A stretch of 64,000 nt of DNA, taken from Branchinecta lynchi. Its lineage: Eukaryota; Arthropoda; Branchiopoda; Anostraca; Branchinectidae. The DNA is taken from assembly GCA_023053575.1 (NCBI GenBank), contig JAKZAP010000053.1, forward strand, positions 124,001 through 188,000, written 5' to 3'. Each line of letters begins with the position of its first letter. Within the stretch, counting starts at the first letter, position 1. The translations under genes were made by a program, and so were the position numbers. Shown here one piece after another: positions 21,242 to 34,440 of this stretch. The notes beneath the pieces are model-generated. The model was given only the letters and a program-made list of their open reading frames with translations, had not been told where the DNA came from and made no database searches.

Positions 21242-22610
21242 TCCTCAAATGTTGGTTGGTTTAGAAATGCCATGGAGCCCTTGCCAAGTTCTACTTTTAA
21301 CGCGTTCTGTTTTCGATATTTTTCCGCTCTCATACTATCTTATATCGGAAAAATAAGGGAAGAACAAATAATCTAATAGAACCTCCGTCTTTGGTCTCAT
21401 TAGCAAATATGGGTATCCCGCCAAAACTGGGCCGAGCTTTAAGTATTTCCTCTAGCTTTGAGTCATTGCACGTCTACTTCCCACTTTGCCGCTGGACAAA
21501 TCAAAGGAAACAATTCAGGAGGCGCGAAGAGCCGCGCGCTCGGCTTTTCCTTTTTAACTTTCTTCTCCGAGGCTCTACTGCGACATAGCTGTTTGTAGAG
21601 GTAACGAATTGGGATATTCGGCGTAGCTCCTACCCACCGATCGTTTGTATCGCGCTGGAAATAAGGCGTTTCTACTCTGCATGGACGTATTACAGAGATC
21701 GTGAGACTGAGGTTCTCGTCCTTATTTGTTCTTGGTTATTGGCTGAAATATCATTGGCTCGGGCTTGGCGGTTTTACTGCTAAAAATGTTTCACTTACAT
21801 ATGCTCCAAAGCAGCATTTCTGGTACTCCGTGCATGGACTGTGTAATGTATTTGTGTCCGCAAAAGACATCGAAAATCAAAATGGCCTCTCGCAGCTGTA
21901 TGGTAAATATCGGTCATCCGTCCTGAAACAGAATAGTTGCTTTATAACATTTTCCTCGAACAGGTATGTAATAAGATTGAAAATATCCACAAAGGTTTAT
22001 ATTGGAAAATAACACCGATACTACAACTGAAAATAACTTATCCGAGCAGGAGCCCAGGTAGGTTATGAAAAATATCTTCCAAGCGAAGCGAGGTTGACAG
22101 GGGAATCGAGGTTGCTATTCCGATATTCACCTATATGGATGTACGTTAACTATTATGACTTTTTTCCAACAAAATTTTTTGTTTGTAAGTAGTACCAGTT
22201 TTTCTTTGGTACAGCTTTGTTTCTTTAAAAGTCCAAATACTCTGTATGACTAAGTCAAGAAACACATAAGCGAATGTCGGGAAGAACGAGAAACGCCGCC
22301 CAAAAGATGACTCAACTTTTGTGGCAAACAATCAACGGCGTTGGCTTGGAGTCCTGCGGTGACGCTATTGCCGAATTAACTAAACTAGGAATTTTGTATC
22401 TTTAAAAGGGCGCAAGTCCCAAAACACGCCAGTGAATCTCGTGAAGAAGAAGAAACGTCGTCTAAACAATGACTCAAATTCTGTGTCAACCAATCAACGG
22501 TGTTGGTTGGGGAGAGCCGTGGGGATGCTATTCGAGCTGGTTATCAAGAGGACTAACTAAACTCGGAATTTTGTATCTCAAATTCTGTGTCAAGGTCCGG
22601 CTTTTTGGCT
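21242..22610. repeat. Cargo repeats shared with 25.2-26.3 kb
   Basis: 21830-22010 ('caggtatgtaataagattgaaaatatcc') recurs at about 26140-26300. 22270-22600 holds two units of about 165 bp (CCAATCAACGGTGTTGG, 'aaactcggaattttgtatct') that recur twice at 25280-25430. The two blocks are therefore a dispersed duplication inside the cargo. No gene was recognised. Confidence 0.5.
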
Positions 22611-24630
22611 ACTTTGGTAGTGAATTTATTTTAAGGTAAGTGTCAGTGTCATATATGTGAGAATGGGCACTTGCTTTTTTTAAACAATGGCACTTGTGTA
22701 TACTCAAGTGCCATATAGCGATCGTAATTTCTGTCGGTCTGTCTGTCTGTCGTTCTGTCCAGGTTTTGCTAGTTTGGGCACTTCCACACAAGCTATGACG
22801 ATGAAACTTCACAGGCATATCACGGACTCGACCAGATCAACTTACAAATAATCACTTCCCCAATCCATCTTTCCCCGGATCCGGGAGTCCGGAAACTATA
22901 AAGTAAAACGGGAGACGGTAAGACGGGAGACCACTGAGCCATGCGACTCTGTACAGAAAAGCGAATGCGCGAAAAGCGAACATGCATAACTTTGGAAAGG
23001 GTAATCGGACATACGTGAAACTTGACCTTTGTGTTGCCCGTCCAGTGTTCTACCACTGAGCCATGCCATGATGTATAAAAAAGTGAACGCGATAATAGAT
23101 ACGGTTTAAAGATGGTCAGTCCAAGTCAAACAAATCTAGTGAAACGCTTGGCAGGAATATCGGGGAACCGACCAGGTTAACTTGGATATAATCATATTCC
23201 GGATCCGATCATTGTGGGGGAGTGGAGGGATGGGAAATCCGGAAACTACGGTCTGTCCTGGTTTTGCTAGTTTGGGCACTTCCACATAAGCTAGGACGAT
23301 GAAACTTGACAGGCGTATAAGGGACCGAACCAGGTTAACATGGAAACAATCACTTCCCCGATCCGGCCATCGTGGGGGGGTGGAGGAACAGGAAATCCGG
23401 AAACTAGTAACACGCATGACTTTAGAACTGGTAATCGGACTTGCATGAAACTCATATGTCAAGAATAAGTGCTTCAGATGCTCAGTTTCAAATCCGGACC
23501 AGATCCGATAACTGGGGGGGGGGGAGCTAGAGGGGGAACCGGAAATCTGGTGAAACGCTTCCAAATAAGCTAGCACATCAAAACTTGACAGGCATATGAG
23601 GGAACCAACCAGACTAACATAGAAATAATCACTTCCCCGATCCTGCTAACGCGGGGGGGGGGCGGAGGGAAGGGGAATCCGGAAACTAGAAACATAACTC
23701 TGGAATGGATAATCGGACATGCATAAAACTTGACAATTGTGGAGAACAAGTGTATCAGATTTTCAGTTTCAAATCTGGACCGAATCTGGAGAGGGGGGGG
23801 GTTAGAGGGGGAACCGGAAATGTCGTGAAATGCTTAGGGTCGAGGGATCGGGATGTCACAGTAGAGGGGTTGGAGGGGGTTTCCCCGGATTTCCGGTGAT
23901 CACGAGTTAGGGTACTTCCACATGAACTAGGACCATGAAACTTGGCAGACATATTAGGTGCTCTTCCAGGTCAACTTGAAAATAGTTCTTTTCCCGATCC
24001 GATGATCATGGGGGGGATTCTATTGACATGCAAAACTCTGGAACAGGTGATCAGACGTGCATGAAACTCATACTCAGATGATCAATTTCAAGTCTGGAAC
24101 GGATCCGATAACATCGGGAGGAGCTTGAGGCGGGGGGAGAAATCTCTTGAAACGCTTATAAGTCGAGAGATCGGGATGGGACTTGGAGGGAAGAACAAGC
24201 ATAAGCCATAGATACATTGTAGAGGCTTAACGGCCTGCCATTCAATTTGCAAATATATTATTATTATTGACTAAACAGAACCGATCGTGTCACAGTGGGG
24301 GGAGTTGGAGGGGGTTTTCCCTAATTCCGATGATCACGAGTTAGGGTACTTCCAGATGTGCTATGACCGTGAAACTTTGCAGGCATGTTAGGTACTCTAT
24401 TAGATTGGCTTGAAAATATAGTCCCTCCCCCGATCCGATCATCGTTGTAGGAAGATACAGTTGTCAATGAGTGGTATAACCCTTCAGATTTACTAGATCA
24501 AGCCCATTTTCTGATGAAATGAATATCGGGAGAAAGATCCAGCCTTGAAAACTGCAAACTGTATCTGACAAACATGCTAACTGTTGTTACAAGTGCCATA
24601 TGAGCTTTCAGCTCTTGTTTAAACAAAGCA
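22611..24630 (+). repeat. Irregular tandem array with GGGG-rich units
   Basis: The units contain TTTTGCTAGTTTGGGCACTTCC, 'aggcatat', AATCACTTCCCCGATCC, runs of 7-10 G, and GGAACCGGAAATC. Clear repeats start near 22757, 23260, 23890 and 24340. The array ends at 'catatgagctttcagctcttgttt'. Diverged relatives occur at 31.5-32.1 kb and within the left foldback arm (13.55-13.65 kb). It is satellite-like or a composite repeat, non-coding. Confidence 0.6.
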
Positions 24631-27290
24631 GGATGGCATCACGAACTACACCTGCCACCCAAAAAGGCTGTTCCGACCTAGGAATGGGTTATGTAGTTTC
24701 AAATTTCCTGTTAGTCAGTTATTAAGTCAATAAGGTTGGTAACTAATATGCTTGCAAAGTTTCATCGTCTTAGCACATCTGTAACTATTCTAACTCGCAA
24801 TCACCAGAATTCCAGGAACCCCTCCAAGCCCTTCTTGGCAAGAGTCCTCTTCGGACTGGAGTAGGACCCTTGCCAAGAAGGGCAGAAATATAGCTCTAAT
24901 ACAATGTAGCTGACTTCATCTATTTTGCACCGTCAAATATGAGTCAGCTTTATCTACCCATCCAACTCCCCCCACAGAGCTCCGATACGATCTGTCTCCA
25001 TCAATTAAGGCCTAATGCGTGTTTTCCTTACCAAGTTCCATCCAATCCTTCGACTCTAATCATTTCAGAAATTTTCCGGCGTCCCCCTCCCCCACAAGTA
25101 CTGAATCCGATCCGGATTTGATATTGAGGAGATGAGACGGTAGCTGTTTCCACTTGTCAAGTTTCATTGTAATCCAATTACCCCTTCAAAGGCTGTTCAT
25201 GCCCCTAGATTCCGAATTCCCTATCCAACCACTGCTCCCACGATGGTTGGATTGAGAAACGACTATTTGTTTGGGACCCTAAAATGATGACTTAACTTCT
25301 GTGTCAACCAATCAACGGCGTTGGCTGTGGAGAACTGCAGTGACGCTATTTCCGAATTAATTAAACTCGGAATTTTGTATATCAAATTTTGTGTCAACCA
25401 CTCAACGGTGTTGGCTGGGTATAGGTGCGGTGATGCCAACAAAAAAATACAATCTGTCAACCGTTGGAAGTTTCTCTTGGAAATTATTTATGGCACATGC
25501 CTTCCGGCCATTTGCAACTGTGATCGTGGGTTATGGCACTGCCAGGTTTGCTAAGAAACTTGGACGGCCAATCAGGGACCGGAATAAACTTACTATGAAA
25601 TATTCACTTACACGATTTGACCATCACGAGGGAGTGGTGGGAAAAGGATGCCCGAATATTCGCGCATGCGCAACTTTCTAGCGGGTGATTGGATCTGAGT
25701 ATTGGATCTAGCACATTTCTGACTGAATCATACATTAATTTTCGTGATCCCGAAGGGCCCATAATCATTCATACCTTAAAACAGCGCGAATATTAGCTGA
25801 TATCCTTAGGTACTACGTATGCTTCCAATTGCCTTATGTGCTTACAGCTTTTGTTTGTTGAACCTACAGCTTAAAATTAGAAACTGTTTTCGCAGCGAGT
25901 TCCCCTTTTCTTTGCCCCCGTGGATTTTTTGACTTACCGAAAAGAAATGTCTGTGTCGCCATTCATTGCTTCAATCATTTCAAGGGTTCAAGCCCGTTTC
26001 CACGCCACCAACTGAGGTAGGGCTGCCAGCGCGCTTAGTTTAACGAACTATCCCACAGAGCTGCTACAGAGGTACTTAGCAGTCCCCCATTTCTGTCTTG
26101 GGGCTAAGATCGTAAAGATTGGGAGTGCTGAGTATAGGTGATCATGTACTGAATCTGTAGCCACCAAAGACATCAAAATGGCATCTCAGAGTCGTACGGT
26201 AGATGTCGGTTACTCGTACTGAAAGAGAATATTTACTTTATAACAATTTTCCTCAAACAGGTATGTAATAAGATTGAAAATATCCACAAAGGCATTGGGC
26301 AGTAAGAGTGGCAGTGGCAAACCAGCACTTTCACCCTTACTGCCAAAAGTCTTGACATATTCGGGTCATCCGAATATTTACAAATTTTAATGCAGGTGGT
26401 TATTTGGTGGGTGTTTCTCGAATTTTTAGCATTCCAAGCACTTGATTCCCAATGCTCAATGTGTCAGCACTGGGCATTCTCGGGTGGCTTTGAGCGGTGG
26501 ACAAGTACTTCAAGATGGTGACGGAGGGGTATCAGGGCTATCAGACTATCTCCCTAAATAAAGCAAACTAGGCTCCTCTGCTAAGCCAGTCTCGCTTCCT
26601 GTAATGACAAATCTTCATCTATTATAGTATCGATACCACGATTGTCCTGCAGTCTGTTCTTCCACTGGAGTTAAAAAAAAGACACACATATCAGTCCTAA
26701 GTGAGTAGTTAGTTCCTGATGAAGCATTATATGAGCAATCACTTACCTAGTCTCAATGTTCACGAGCATTAATCATCCTCCAATTCTACATTTCTTGGTG
26801 TTTTCTCAATAACCGTATCGACGATCAGCAGAGATAATGCCGGTAAAATGATTTCAATATTCAGGACAAGCCATTTCTTCTTTTCTTTCGAATTTCGGTG
26901 GCTGAACGGCTGTGTTGCCAGCAATTTTGGTTCTTATTACCAATTAACTATCGAGATAGCTCCAGGGTATCCAGAATATATATTCTTTAGCTTCATAATT
27001 ATATAAAATTGCTTGATTTTGGCATTTCTTATAATCTTACCGATCGCAAAATTCTATATTCTTGTGAATGAAATCAGTTTTATTTCACAAATCAAATAAT
27101 CCGAAGGACCATGGCAACAGTGTCAGGCGGCAGCAATCAAAAGCAAATTTCTGAATCCGTCTGTTGAATTGGTTGAATTGAATTGGTTATCTGTGCTTAT
27201 TTAGTATCTAAATGTTCCTTTTGCTAATTTTTTCAAACAAGATGTCGCAGCAAAAATGATGTCTTTTTCCTCAAGCCGACAGGAGAAGTA
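24631..27290. repeat. Cargo, mostly unassigned
   Basis: 24825-24945 carries one copy of the palindrome family best seen at 46.08 kb (CTTGCCAAGAAGGGCAGAAATATAGCTC, 'tattttgcaccgtcaaatatga'). 25280-25430 and 26140-26300 repeat parts of 21.8-22.6 kb. The remainder shows no gene. Confidence 0.4.
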
Positions 27291-27499
27291 TAGTAGAGGT
27301 ATGCTTATTTGAACACTTCTTCAACTGTTTCACTACCTTGAATTTCTTCCTTGCATTTAAAACAGTCAAATGGAAAGGAAAATAACAAACTTAATATCAA
27401 CTTGTTTAAAAGACAGGCAAATTTGAAAGGAAAAATAACGATCTTCATAAAACTTACAATTATTAGGCCATAACGACATAGCCAACTAACCCCAGTCTA

Positions 27500-28115
27500 C
27501 CACAAATCCCTGATTTTTGGATACCCTATGCCAAACGCTGGGTATATCTAGCGTTTAGCATAGCCTATGCCTAACGCTGGATACCCTATGCCAAACGCTG
27601 GATACCTGTTGATAACCTAACCCTGACCTACCTCAATAGAAAGGAGTTCTGATTGGTTGATTTTTTAGAGCGTGTTCCATCCTACTTACCGTAGTCACTA
27701 CGCATGATGTCACGAATTCTGTTTTTTTGCCGTCAAGGCTGCAAGATTTTTCTATTTTCCAGCAGGAGTTCACGCCAAGGACGAAACCGACCAATCACGT
27801 TACAGAAATGTGTAGTTACTACGCTCCCGAGCATGGTAAGCAAATAGTAACTATTAGTTACTATTCCGACAAGGTTGGAACGGTCAGTGTAGTAACTTTT
27901 CGTGGGGATGGAATGGAAATAGTAACTAATAGCAACTATTGTTAGAAGGGTGGAACACGCTCTTAGCTTCACTCAAATCATCAATATTTTACTGGGTTAC
28001 CGTATCCAGCACCTGGCATAGTGTATCCAGCATTAGGCATAGGGTATGCCAAACGCTAGACATATCCGGCGTTTGGCATAGGGTATCCAAAAATCAGGGG
28101 TTTGTGGTTGACTGA
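27500..28115. mobile_element. TIR element with GGATACCCTATGCCAAACGC termini
   Basis: The outer arms, CTGATTTTTGGATACCCTATG near 27510 and its inverse near 28075-28105, repeat the motif CCAAACGCTGG several times. The element hosts a second, complete MITE (27668-27962) in its middle. There is no coding capacity, and its target duplication was not resolved. Confidence 0.55.
27668..27962. mobile_element. 295-bp Harbinger-like MITE nested in another TIR element
   Basis: The ends are GAGCGTGTTCCA and TGGAACACGCTC, with TTA on both sides (27665-27667 and 27963-27965). The interior has CTACTTACCGTAGTCACTACGC and 'agtaactattg' words. Diverged relatives lie at about 28238-28482 and 41612-41832. The TTA duplication suggests PIF/Harbinger. 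It has no transposase. Confidence 0.7.
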
Positions 28116-28237
28116 CTAACCCTGTCTTCATCTTCAACTGTACATCAACCCACCCTAAATTGAGTTTTAGTCAATGTTGTCCTGACTCCTGGTCTTAAAC
28201 TTCAGATCTGGTAATTCAGATTTTCTGATCGTTTTCA

Positions 28238-28482
28238 ACCCTACTTACAGTAGTTACTGCGCTTGAAGTCACAAATTCTTGCTTTTTGCCATGAAGGCTG
28301 GAATGATTTTTCTATTCTCCAGCAGAATATAATGCCATGTTTGAACCTGACGAATCATGTTACAGATATGCATAGTTACCATGCTTACTACGCTCCAGAG
28401 CATGGTAAGCAAATGGTATTTTACGAGGTTGGAACGAAACTAATAGTTACTATTGTTAGAAGGGTAGACACGCTCTTTATTA
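28238..28482. mobile_element. Degraded relative of the 295-bp MITE
   Basis: It shares AACCCTACTTACAGTAGTTAC on the left and 'actattgttagaagggtagacacgctct' on the right with the 27,668 element. The ends are mutated and no clean duplication is seen. Confidence 0.5.
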
Positions 28483-29270
28483 TCAATTTTGTAATGTTCC
28501 ATGTCTTCCTTTGGGTGCATTTGTTGGTTTGAGCACCATATATTTGGTTAAGTTTGGTTGTGCTTTGAAGTATGAAAGAAATACCAGGTAACCAGTTGGC
28601 AGTTAGCAGCAAACTGACATCCAAATTTTCTTATAAAAAGTAGTAGGCTATGTTAGAAAATTTGTTGCAAGTATTTGTAACAAATGAAGAGTAACATCCG
28701 TATCCATTGAAACTTATTTAAGAGTTAGCTTCCTGACTGTTTGAACCCTTCCTGTGTGGTCAGCAAACTGTTTGTCCGAGTAAAAAGCTTAAAACCTTTC
28801 AGGGATGTCATCTAACAGCCCACTTTTAGCAATGGAAAAAAAAAATCTTAGTAGACTAAGGGCTCACTGTCTGATAGATCAGTGTGCCTTGCCAACAAAT
28901 ATGATGAGGAGAAAAATACATACTTGAAAGTAGGTTGTAACACAATAGGCTACTCGACATTGATTTGGCATGGTTTAGTATATAATAAATGGCAGTAGGC
29001 TACTTTATTGTACAAATTAAATTACTTAACATTGTTATATGATGATTCTCAAAGTAGCTTATAATAGACTATGGTATTGCTCAAACAATGAGAGATCAAA
29101 AACAGTAAAATTGAGCACTGTTGTTTTCTGGTTCCTCCTTCCTCCCCTACACCACCTAGTAGACTAACTACTTTCAAAAAAAAAATAGTAACATAAGAGT
29201 TGTTAAGTGAGTCTAAGCAATACTTCTTCATTCTGACCAGTAGTAGAATCACTGGTTATGAATTGCTTGC
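28483..29270. other. Unassigned AT-rich cargo
   Basis: I find no open frame with a domain, no paired termini and no similarity to other parts of the window in this stretch. Confidence 0.3.
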
Positions 29271-29273
29271 TCT

Positions 29274-30690
29274 TTTTGGGATCCCAAAACGTAAGTGGAG
29301 GGATACCTATGACATCGCAAAAGTTGTCCGTCTGTCCGTCCGTCTGTAAGCACGATAACTCTCGAAGGGAATGAGATATTTTGATGAAACTTGGTGTGAG
29401 GGTTCGTTGGGTTGTCGGACCAGTCAAGTTCGTAGATGGGCTTTGTAGCTCTACATTTAGGGGTGGGGGAGGGGATTCAAATTAAGGGACAAACAAAATA
29501 TTTTGAAACAGCTAATGTGATAGTCGATTATGGGGTAAGAAGACATGCTGAACACGATGGTGAAAACCATTTTGTCATCGGACAAGTAGTTCGCCCGGAA
29601 TCCGGCCAAAACCGGAAAGTTTGTTGAAAGTAAAAGTTTTATTTGAAGTTGATTAGATGTTCGATTTAGGGGTAGGAAGACACGCTGAAGACGATGGTGA
29701 AAATTATTTTCTCGACGGACAAGTATTTCGCCCGGAATCCGGTCCAAACCGAAAGTTTGTTGAAAGTAAAAGTTTTATTTGAAATTGATTAGATGTTCGA
29801 TATAGGGGTAGGAAGACATGCTGAAGACGATGGTGAAAACTATTCTCTCGATGGACAAGTATTTCTCCCGGAATCCGGCCCAAACCGGAAAGTTTGTTGA
29901 AAGTAAAAGTTTTATTTGAAGTTGATTAAATGTTCGATTTAGAGGTAGGGAGACATGCTGAAGACGATGGTGAAAACTATTTTCTCGACGGACAAGTAGT
30001 TCGCCCGGAATCCGGCCCAAACCGGAAAGTTTGTTAAAATTAAAAGTTTTATTTGGAGTTGATTAGATGTTCGATTTAGGGCAAGAAGACATGCTGAACA
30101 CTTATGTGAAAACAAGTTTCTACCCGGACATGTAGTTCGTCCGGAATCCGGCCAAAACCGGAAAACTGTTGGAAGTCAAAGTTTTATTTCTAGTTGATTA
30201 GATACGCGATTTAGGGGTAAGAAGAGATGCTGAGTCCCTGTTTGACAATCATATTTTACCCGGACATATAGTTCGACCAGAATCCGGCTGGAATCGGAAA
30301 ATTTGTTATAAGCTAAATTTCTATTTGAAGTTGATTAGATGTTCATTACTGGGGAAAGAAGATACCCTGATTTCGTCTTTGAGCTTTCTTTTTTCGCCGG
30401 ACAAGTAGTTCTGGAGTTCGGCCGGAACCGGGAAATTGGTAGAAGTGGCAGGAAGTTTTCGTCAAAACAGATATGACTTATAGGGGTAAACACACATGCT
30501 GAATCCAAATCTGAACTTGGTTTTCTCAGGTGATTAGCTATTTGGCCTTAATCTGTTTCTGAATTTTAATTGTAAAAATGTTCAAGGAGTCTGGCGAAGA
30601 CTGGATCTGGCTAAGACAAGACCCAGTTGTCTGGATCAGATATTGAATTTTTGGGATCCCATCGAAACCTTTGGTCTTGTTCCTACTTGC
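29274..30690 (+). repeat. Repeat family R3, long copy with internal tandem units
   Basis: It begins TTTTTGGGATCCCAAAACG and ends near TTTTTGGGATCCCATCGAAA, so the palindrome TGGGATCCCA marks both ends. Inside are about seven units of about 125-130 bp (TTGATTAGATGTTCGATTTAGGGG, GACAAGTAGTTCGCCCGGAATCCGG). The copy at 39.75-40.74 kb lacks about three of these units. A 63-residue frame at 29436-29627 is conserved in that copy; it is probably not a gene. Confidence 0.7.
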
Positions 30691-32090
30691 AATCTCTCTG
30701 ATGTGTTGTTTTACTTCCTGATATTGGTTGTAGCCTGGGTCATTGTCTGATAGATTTTCATTGTGAAGTTTTTATGTAGTATTTTGAAATATTCAAGCAG
30801 CAGTAGCCTAACCATTAGCATCAGTCTTGATATAGCAGCATCAGTTACGCTGAAAGCTACTATAACTTACATCATACAACTAATTTTCGAGAAAGCTTTT
30901 TCATTGGGTGGTTCCCGATGACAAATTTGTAGCCTGCGTAGTAGTACGAAAACGTTGCATGTAATACTATGTAGTAGCAAAGAATACTATCACTTAATAT
31001 GCCTCAGACTGGTCAAATCTTATGTAGTAGTATCCAGTAGCATCCTATCTTGCCATAGTAACATCCAGTCTTGCTAATAGTACCATATAGCAGTAACACG
31101 GAAGCCTTGAAGTAGAAGCATGTAGTAGCATCGTTAGTACTGCATGCAACTTTTTCGACTACTTCGTAATACTATTTTGAGAAAAAATTTTCATCGGGTT
31201 CACAAGGTGTCATAAAGAAATTGGAGATATTGGTAGACCTGGCTTTTTACTGTGTTAATGTTTTGGGGCAATAATCTGTCCTGCCGAGTACAAAACAAGC
31301 TTTCAGATGAGACTAGAGCTCACTCTTCTAAATCACAAAATCGGGCATGAGCATGACCAAACAACTATATTATTGCTTTAAACGATACTTTTACATTTCA
31401 GTCTCTGGATTTGGTGAGAATTCTACAGCGAAAAGAGAGGAATAGCAATAACAAACAAACTGAGAGAACAACAACAGGTAAGAAATAAAAGTACTTTATG
31501 CCAGAAAGTGTAGTTTGAAACGAAAGTCCGTCCATCCCTTTGCTATAACTGTAACTCTCCACCAGATTCGGCGAATTGGGGGGGAGTTCTAGGGATAACC
31601 GGAATTCTTGTGACAAGCTTAGACTGGAGGGATCTGGATAAAACTTGGTGGGAAGAATAGACACAAGATCTAGATACACTGTTGACAGAACCGGACCGGA
31701 TCAGGGCACTGTGGGGGCAGTTGGATGGGAGGATCCGACCATCCTTGGGGGAAGGAGAATTGAGGGAGAAAAATCCGGAAACTTGAGGCATGCATAACTT
31801 TCGAACCGGCGATCAGATCTGAATGAAACTTGATAACTGGGAAGTAGCCTCTGGCTGTTCATTTCTGCTCCCTATTGGATCCGACAACTACTGGAAGGGG
31901 GGGGGGGGACCCGAAATCCCAAGGCCTGCTTATAATGAATTGACCTAGACCCGATTTGAGGGGGGGGGGGGGGTAAAGTATAATCCCTAGGACTCGCCAG
32001 TTTATATAACTGTTGCGGTTCCGGGTATTATAGGGAGATTTGGAGGGAGAGGGGGCGTAAATCTGATTCTGACGGAACTTGAAAACCTCT
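30691..32090. repeat. Cargo with TAGTAGCA-rich patch and GGGG-type repeat
   Basis: 30780-31150 is enriched in the words 'gtagtagca' and 'atactatgtag'. 31540-32090 is a diverged relative of the 22.6-24.6 kb array (GGCGAATTGGGGGGGAG, 'ggaccggatcagggcac', poly-G runs). No gene was recognised. Confidence 0.4.
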
Positions 32091-33180
32091 TAAAGTGCAT
32101 ATTATGTTACGAAGTGCTTATCATCTTTGCTCACTTCAGCGCAAAGTGCCAAAAAATAACGTTGTCCAAACTATAAATCTCGTAATTACCAAGGATCCAT
32201 GATATGTTTTGCCTCGAGGGTTTTGCATAAAAATGAATTCCTTAAAGTGCTCTTCTCAGCTACGAAGTACAAAAAAATATTTGTGTGCAAACGATACATA
32301 TTCATGATCTACAAGGGCCCATGATCATTTGCGCCTCCAGGATTTTGCTTACTCATGAATTGCTATACCTCTTAAAGTGCGCTTCGTAACTGCCAAGTGC
32401 AAAAAATACTGTTGATCAAAGGATAAATTTGTGTGTACCCAAGGGCCCATGATCGTTTTTGCCTCCCAAGTTTTTTATTACAAGTTAATGCTTTATAACA
32501 TTCATCCTAACCGCAAAAAATATAAAGAATACTTTAGATCAAATTATACATTTTCATTATTCCCAAGCCATGATCATTTTTAATCACTTTTACTTTACTT
32601 AGAGCTTTACTTACAATTGACTATCTAGCGCCGTTAAGTCCGCATCTAAACTGCAATGTGAAAATATACTTTTGACCAAACAATACATTTTCATGAGATC
32701 CAAGGGCACCAGGGGCGTCACGACTAGGGGGAGGCTCCCGCCCCCAATGCTGTCGACCAGCCGGTAAAAAAAAACCTAGGCGCCGCCAAGCGCCGTAATT
32801 TTTTGTCAAGACAGTTGATTTTTGCCATGAAAACCGTCGTTTTTTCCGAAAATCGGTCGATTTATCGTCAAAATAGCCGGTTTTTCGGAGAATCAGTGGA
32901 TTATTCTGAAAGTCAGTCGATTTTTTTCAAAACTCATTTTTTGTTTACCAGTTAGTCGGTAAATGCCTCTTCCCACTCCCCCCAAGGATTTTGGCTAGTA
33001 ACGCCTCTGAAGGGCACATGATTGTCACAACGAAATTCCTAGCCCTTTTCTTTAGAGTGCGCATCATTACGGCTGGGTGCAACAAATAATTTTGGCTAAA
33101 CGACTCATTCTCATGATCCCTAGGGGCGCGTGATCGTTCTGGCCTCATGGGTTTGATCACAATAAAACAACGAATCGACA
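32091..33180 (+). repeat. Tandem repeat, unit about 120 bp
   Basis: About seven diverged units carry 'ccttaaagtgc', 'gccaagtgcaaaaaat', AAGGGCCCATGATC and TTTGCCTC. The array is interrupted by a hAT-like MITE at 32710-33009. One unit also appears at the very start of the window (1-100). It is satellite-like and non-coding. Confidence 0.6.
32710..33009. mobile_element. 300-bp hAT-like MITE
   Basis: The ends are CAGGGGCGTCACGACTAG and CTAGTAACGCCTCTG, roughly inverted. They are flanked by a perfect 8-bp duplication AAGGGCAC at 32702-32709 and 33010-33017. CAGGGGCGT-type termini and 8-bp duplications are typical of hAT elements. The interior is rich in TCAGTCGATTTTT. Related sequence sits in the centre of the 15,567-17,486 element (about 16328-16600), and a CAGGGGCGTCGCTAG start occurs at 38,702. 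Confidence 0.8.
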
Positions 33181-33199
33181 AATTTCCACTTTCATCCTC

Positions 33200-34440
33200 T
33201 CAACCAGCCTTGCAAGTGCCATGTGTTCTAACTCTTGTTTATCCTTATTTTCTTGCCTGACAAGTTGTTGGCCCGGAATCTGACTGAATGGGAAGTCGGT
33301 TGAAAATTCGACGGAGGCATTAGCTTGGTATTAGTCACTGAGTCCATTTCCGAACATAATTTTTTTCATCCGAATTCCGTAATTCTCCCGGCATTCGGCA
33401 AACCATGGTAATTTGGTAGAAGTAAAAAAAAAAATCGTCGATAAGCTTTGAAATATGGCTGAGAACCGTGGTGATTTCAAATCTATTCTTGGTTTGTGAA
33501 CTGACTGTCGTTCTTTAGCCTTAAAAGGGAACTTCGAGGTGAGGTTCATTTTTCTGACTTTGAGCTTAAGAGGAACTTAAACAAGAAGAGCTGAAATATC
33601 GCTCAAATAAAATCAGCTGTCGTATCCGTTTAGTTCCGTCAGCGGTTTAGGCGTAGTCCGCGAAACCACAAGAATATCCTTTCTTGAATATTTTTTTTGT
33701 GGCTGATTAAGGAGCTTATAAATAACATGCATACTCGTCTAGCGAAGACCGGAAATTTACAAGAACAGATTTTCTGGATCAAGAAGTTCAGTAAATATTC
33801 TATTTTTGGGATCCTATCAAAACTTTGGTATTGTGAAAATAAGACTACCTAGTTTCCCGTTTCTTGGTCCCAGTCGCATCCGTCGACAGTGGGGGGGGGG
33901 GGCGATGACTCATTTTTTTTGTTAATTATTACCTTTACATTTCAGTGCCTTGGAGACTACATTGACATGAAAAGAGCAAAAGCGAGGAAAAAATAAAGAA
34001 AACGAAGCAGACGAGATTCCGAAGAAAGTTGAGAAAAGAAGTAGAATTGGGAAGGGGATGAATGATTTATATAAGCGTAAAAAGTTCTAAGTGAAATCAA
34101 AATGTATTATTTTTTGTGGTAGAGCAGGAGGGCTGCAGGACTGACAGCCGGAGTAACTGCTGACTTGTAAGGATTCGCACTTTAAGGGACCCAACCCCCT
34201 AGCTGCTCACACCCCACAGGCTACTGAAGAGAAATTTGGCCTGTGCCCTGCCCACTTCCTAGTTTAGTCGTCCGGAAGAATGTGGCTGAACAACTACTGA
34301 AAACAGTAAAGTTGCAGCCACCGACCTAGAAGTGGGGCTCTTCACCGCCTGGGATCATCCGGAAACTGTTTCGCAGGAACTGGGAAATATATTTAGTATC
34401 CGACTATTATTGATCATGTCGGTGAAGAGTCCCAGTTTTA
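33200..34440. repeat. Diverged R3-like segment and unassigned cargo
   Basis: 33250-33830 resembles the tail half of R3 (GACAAGTTGTTGGCCCGGAATC, ending TTTTTGGGATCCTATCAAAAC). 33830-34440 includes a run of 12 G and no recognisable gene. Confidence 0.4.
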
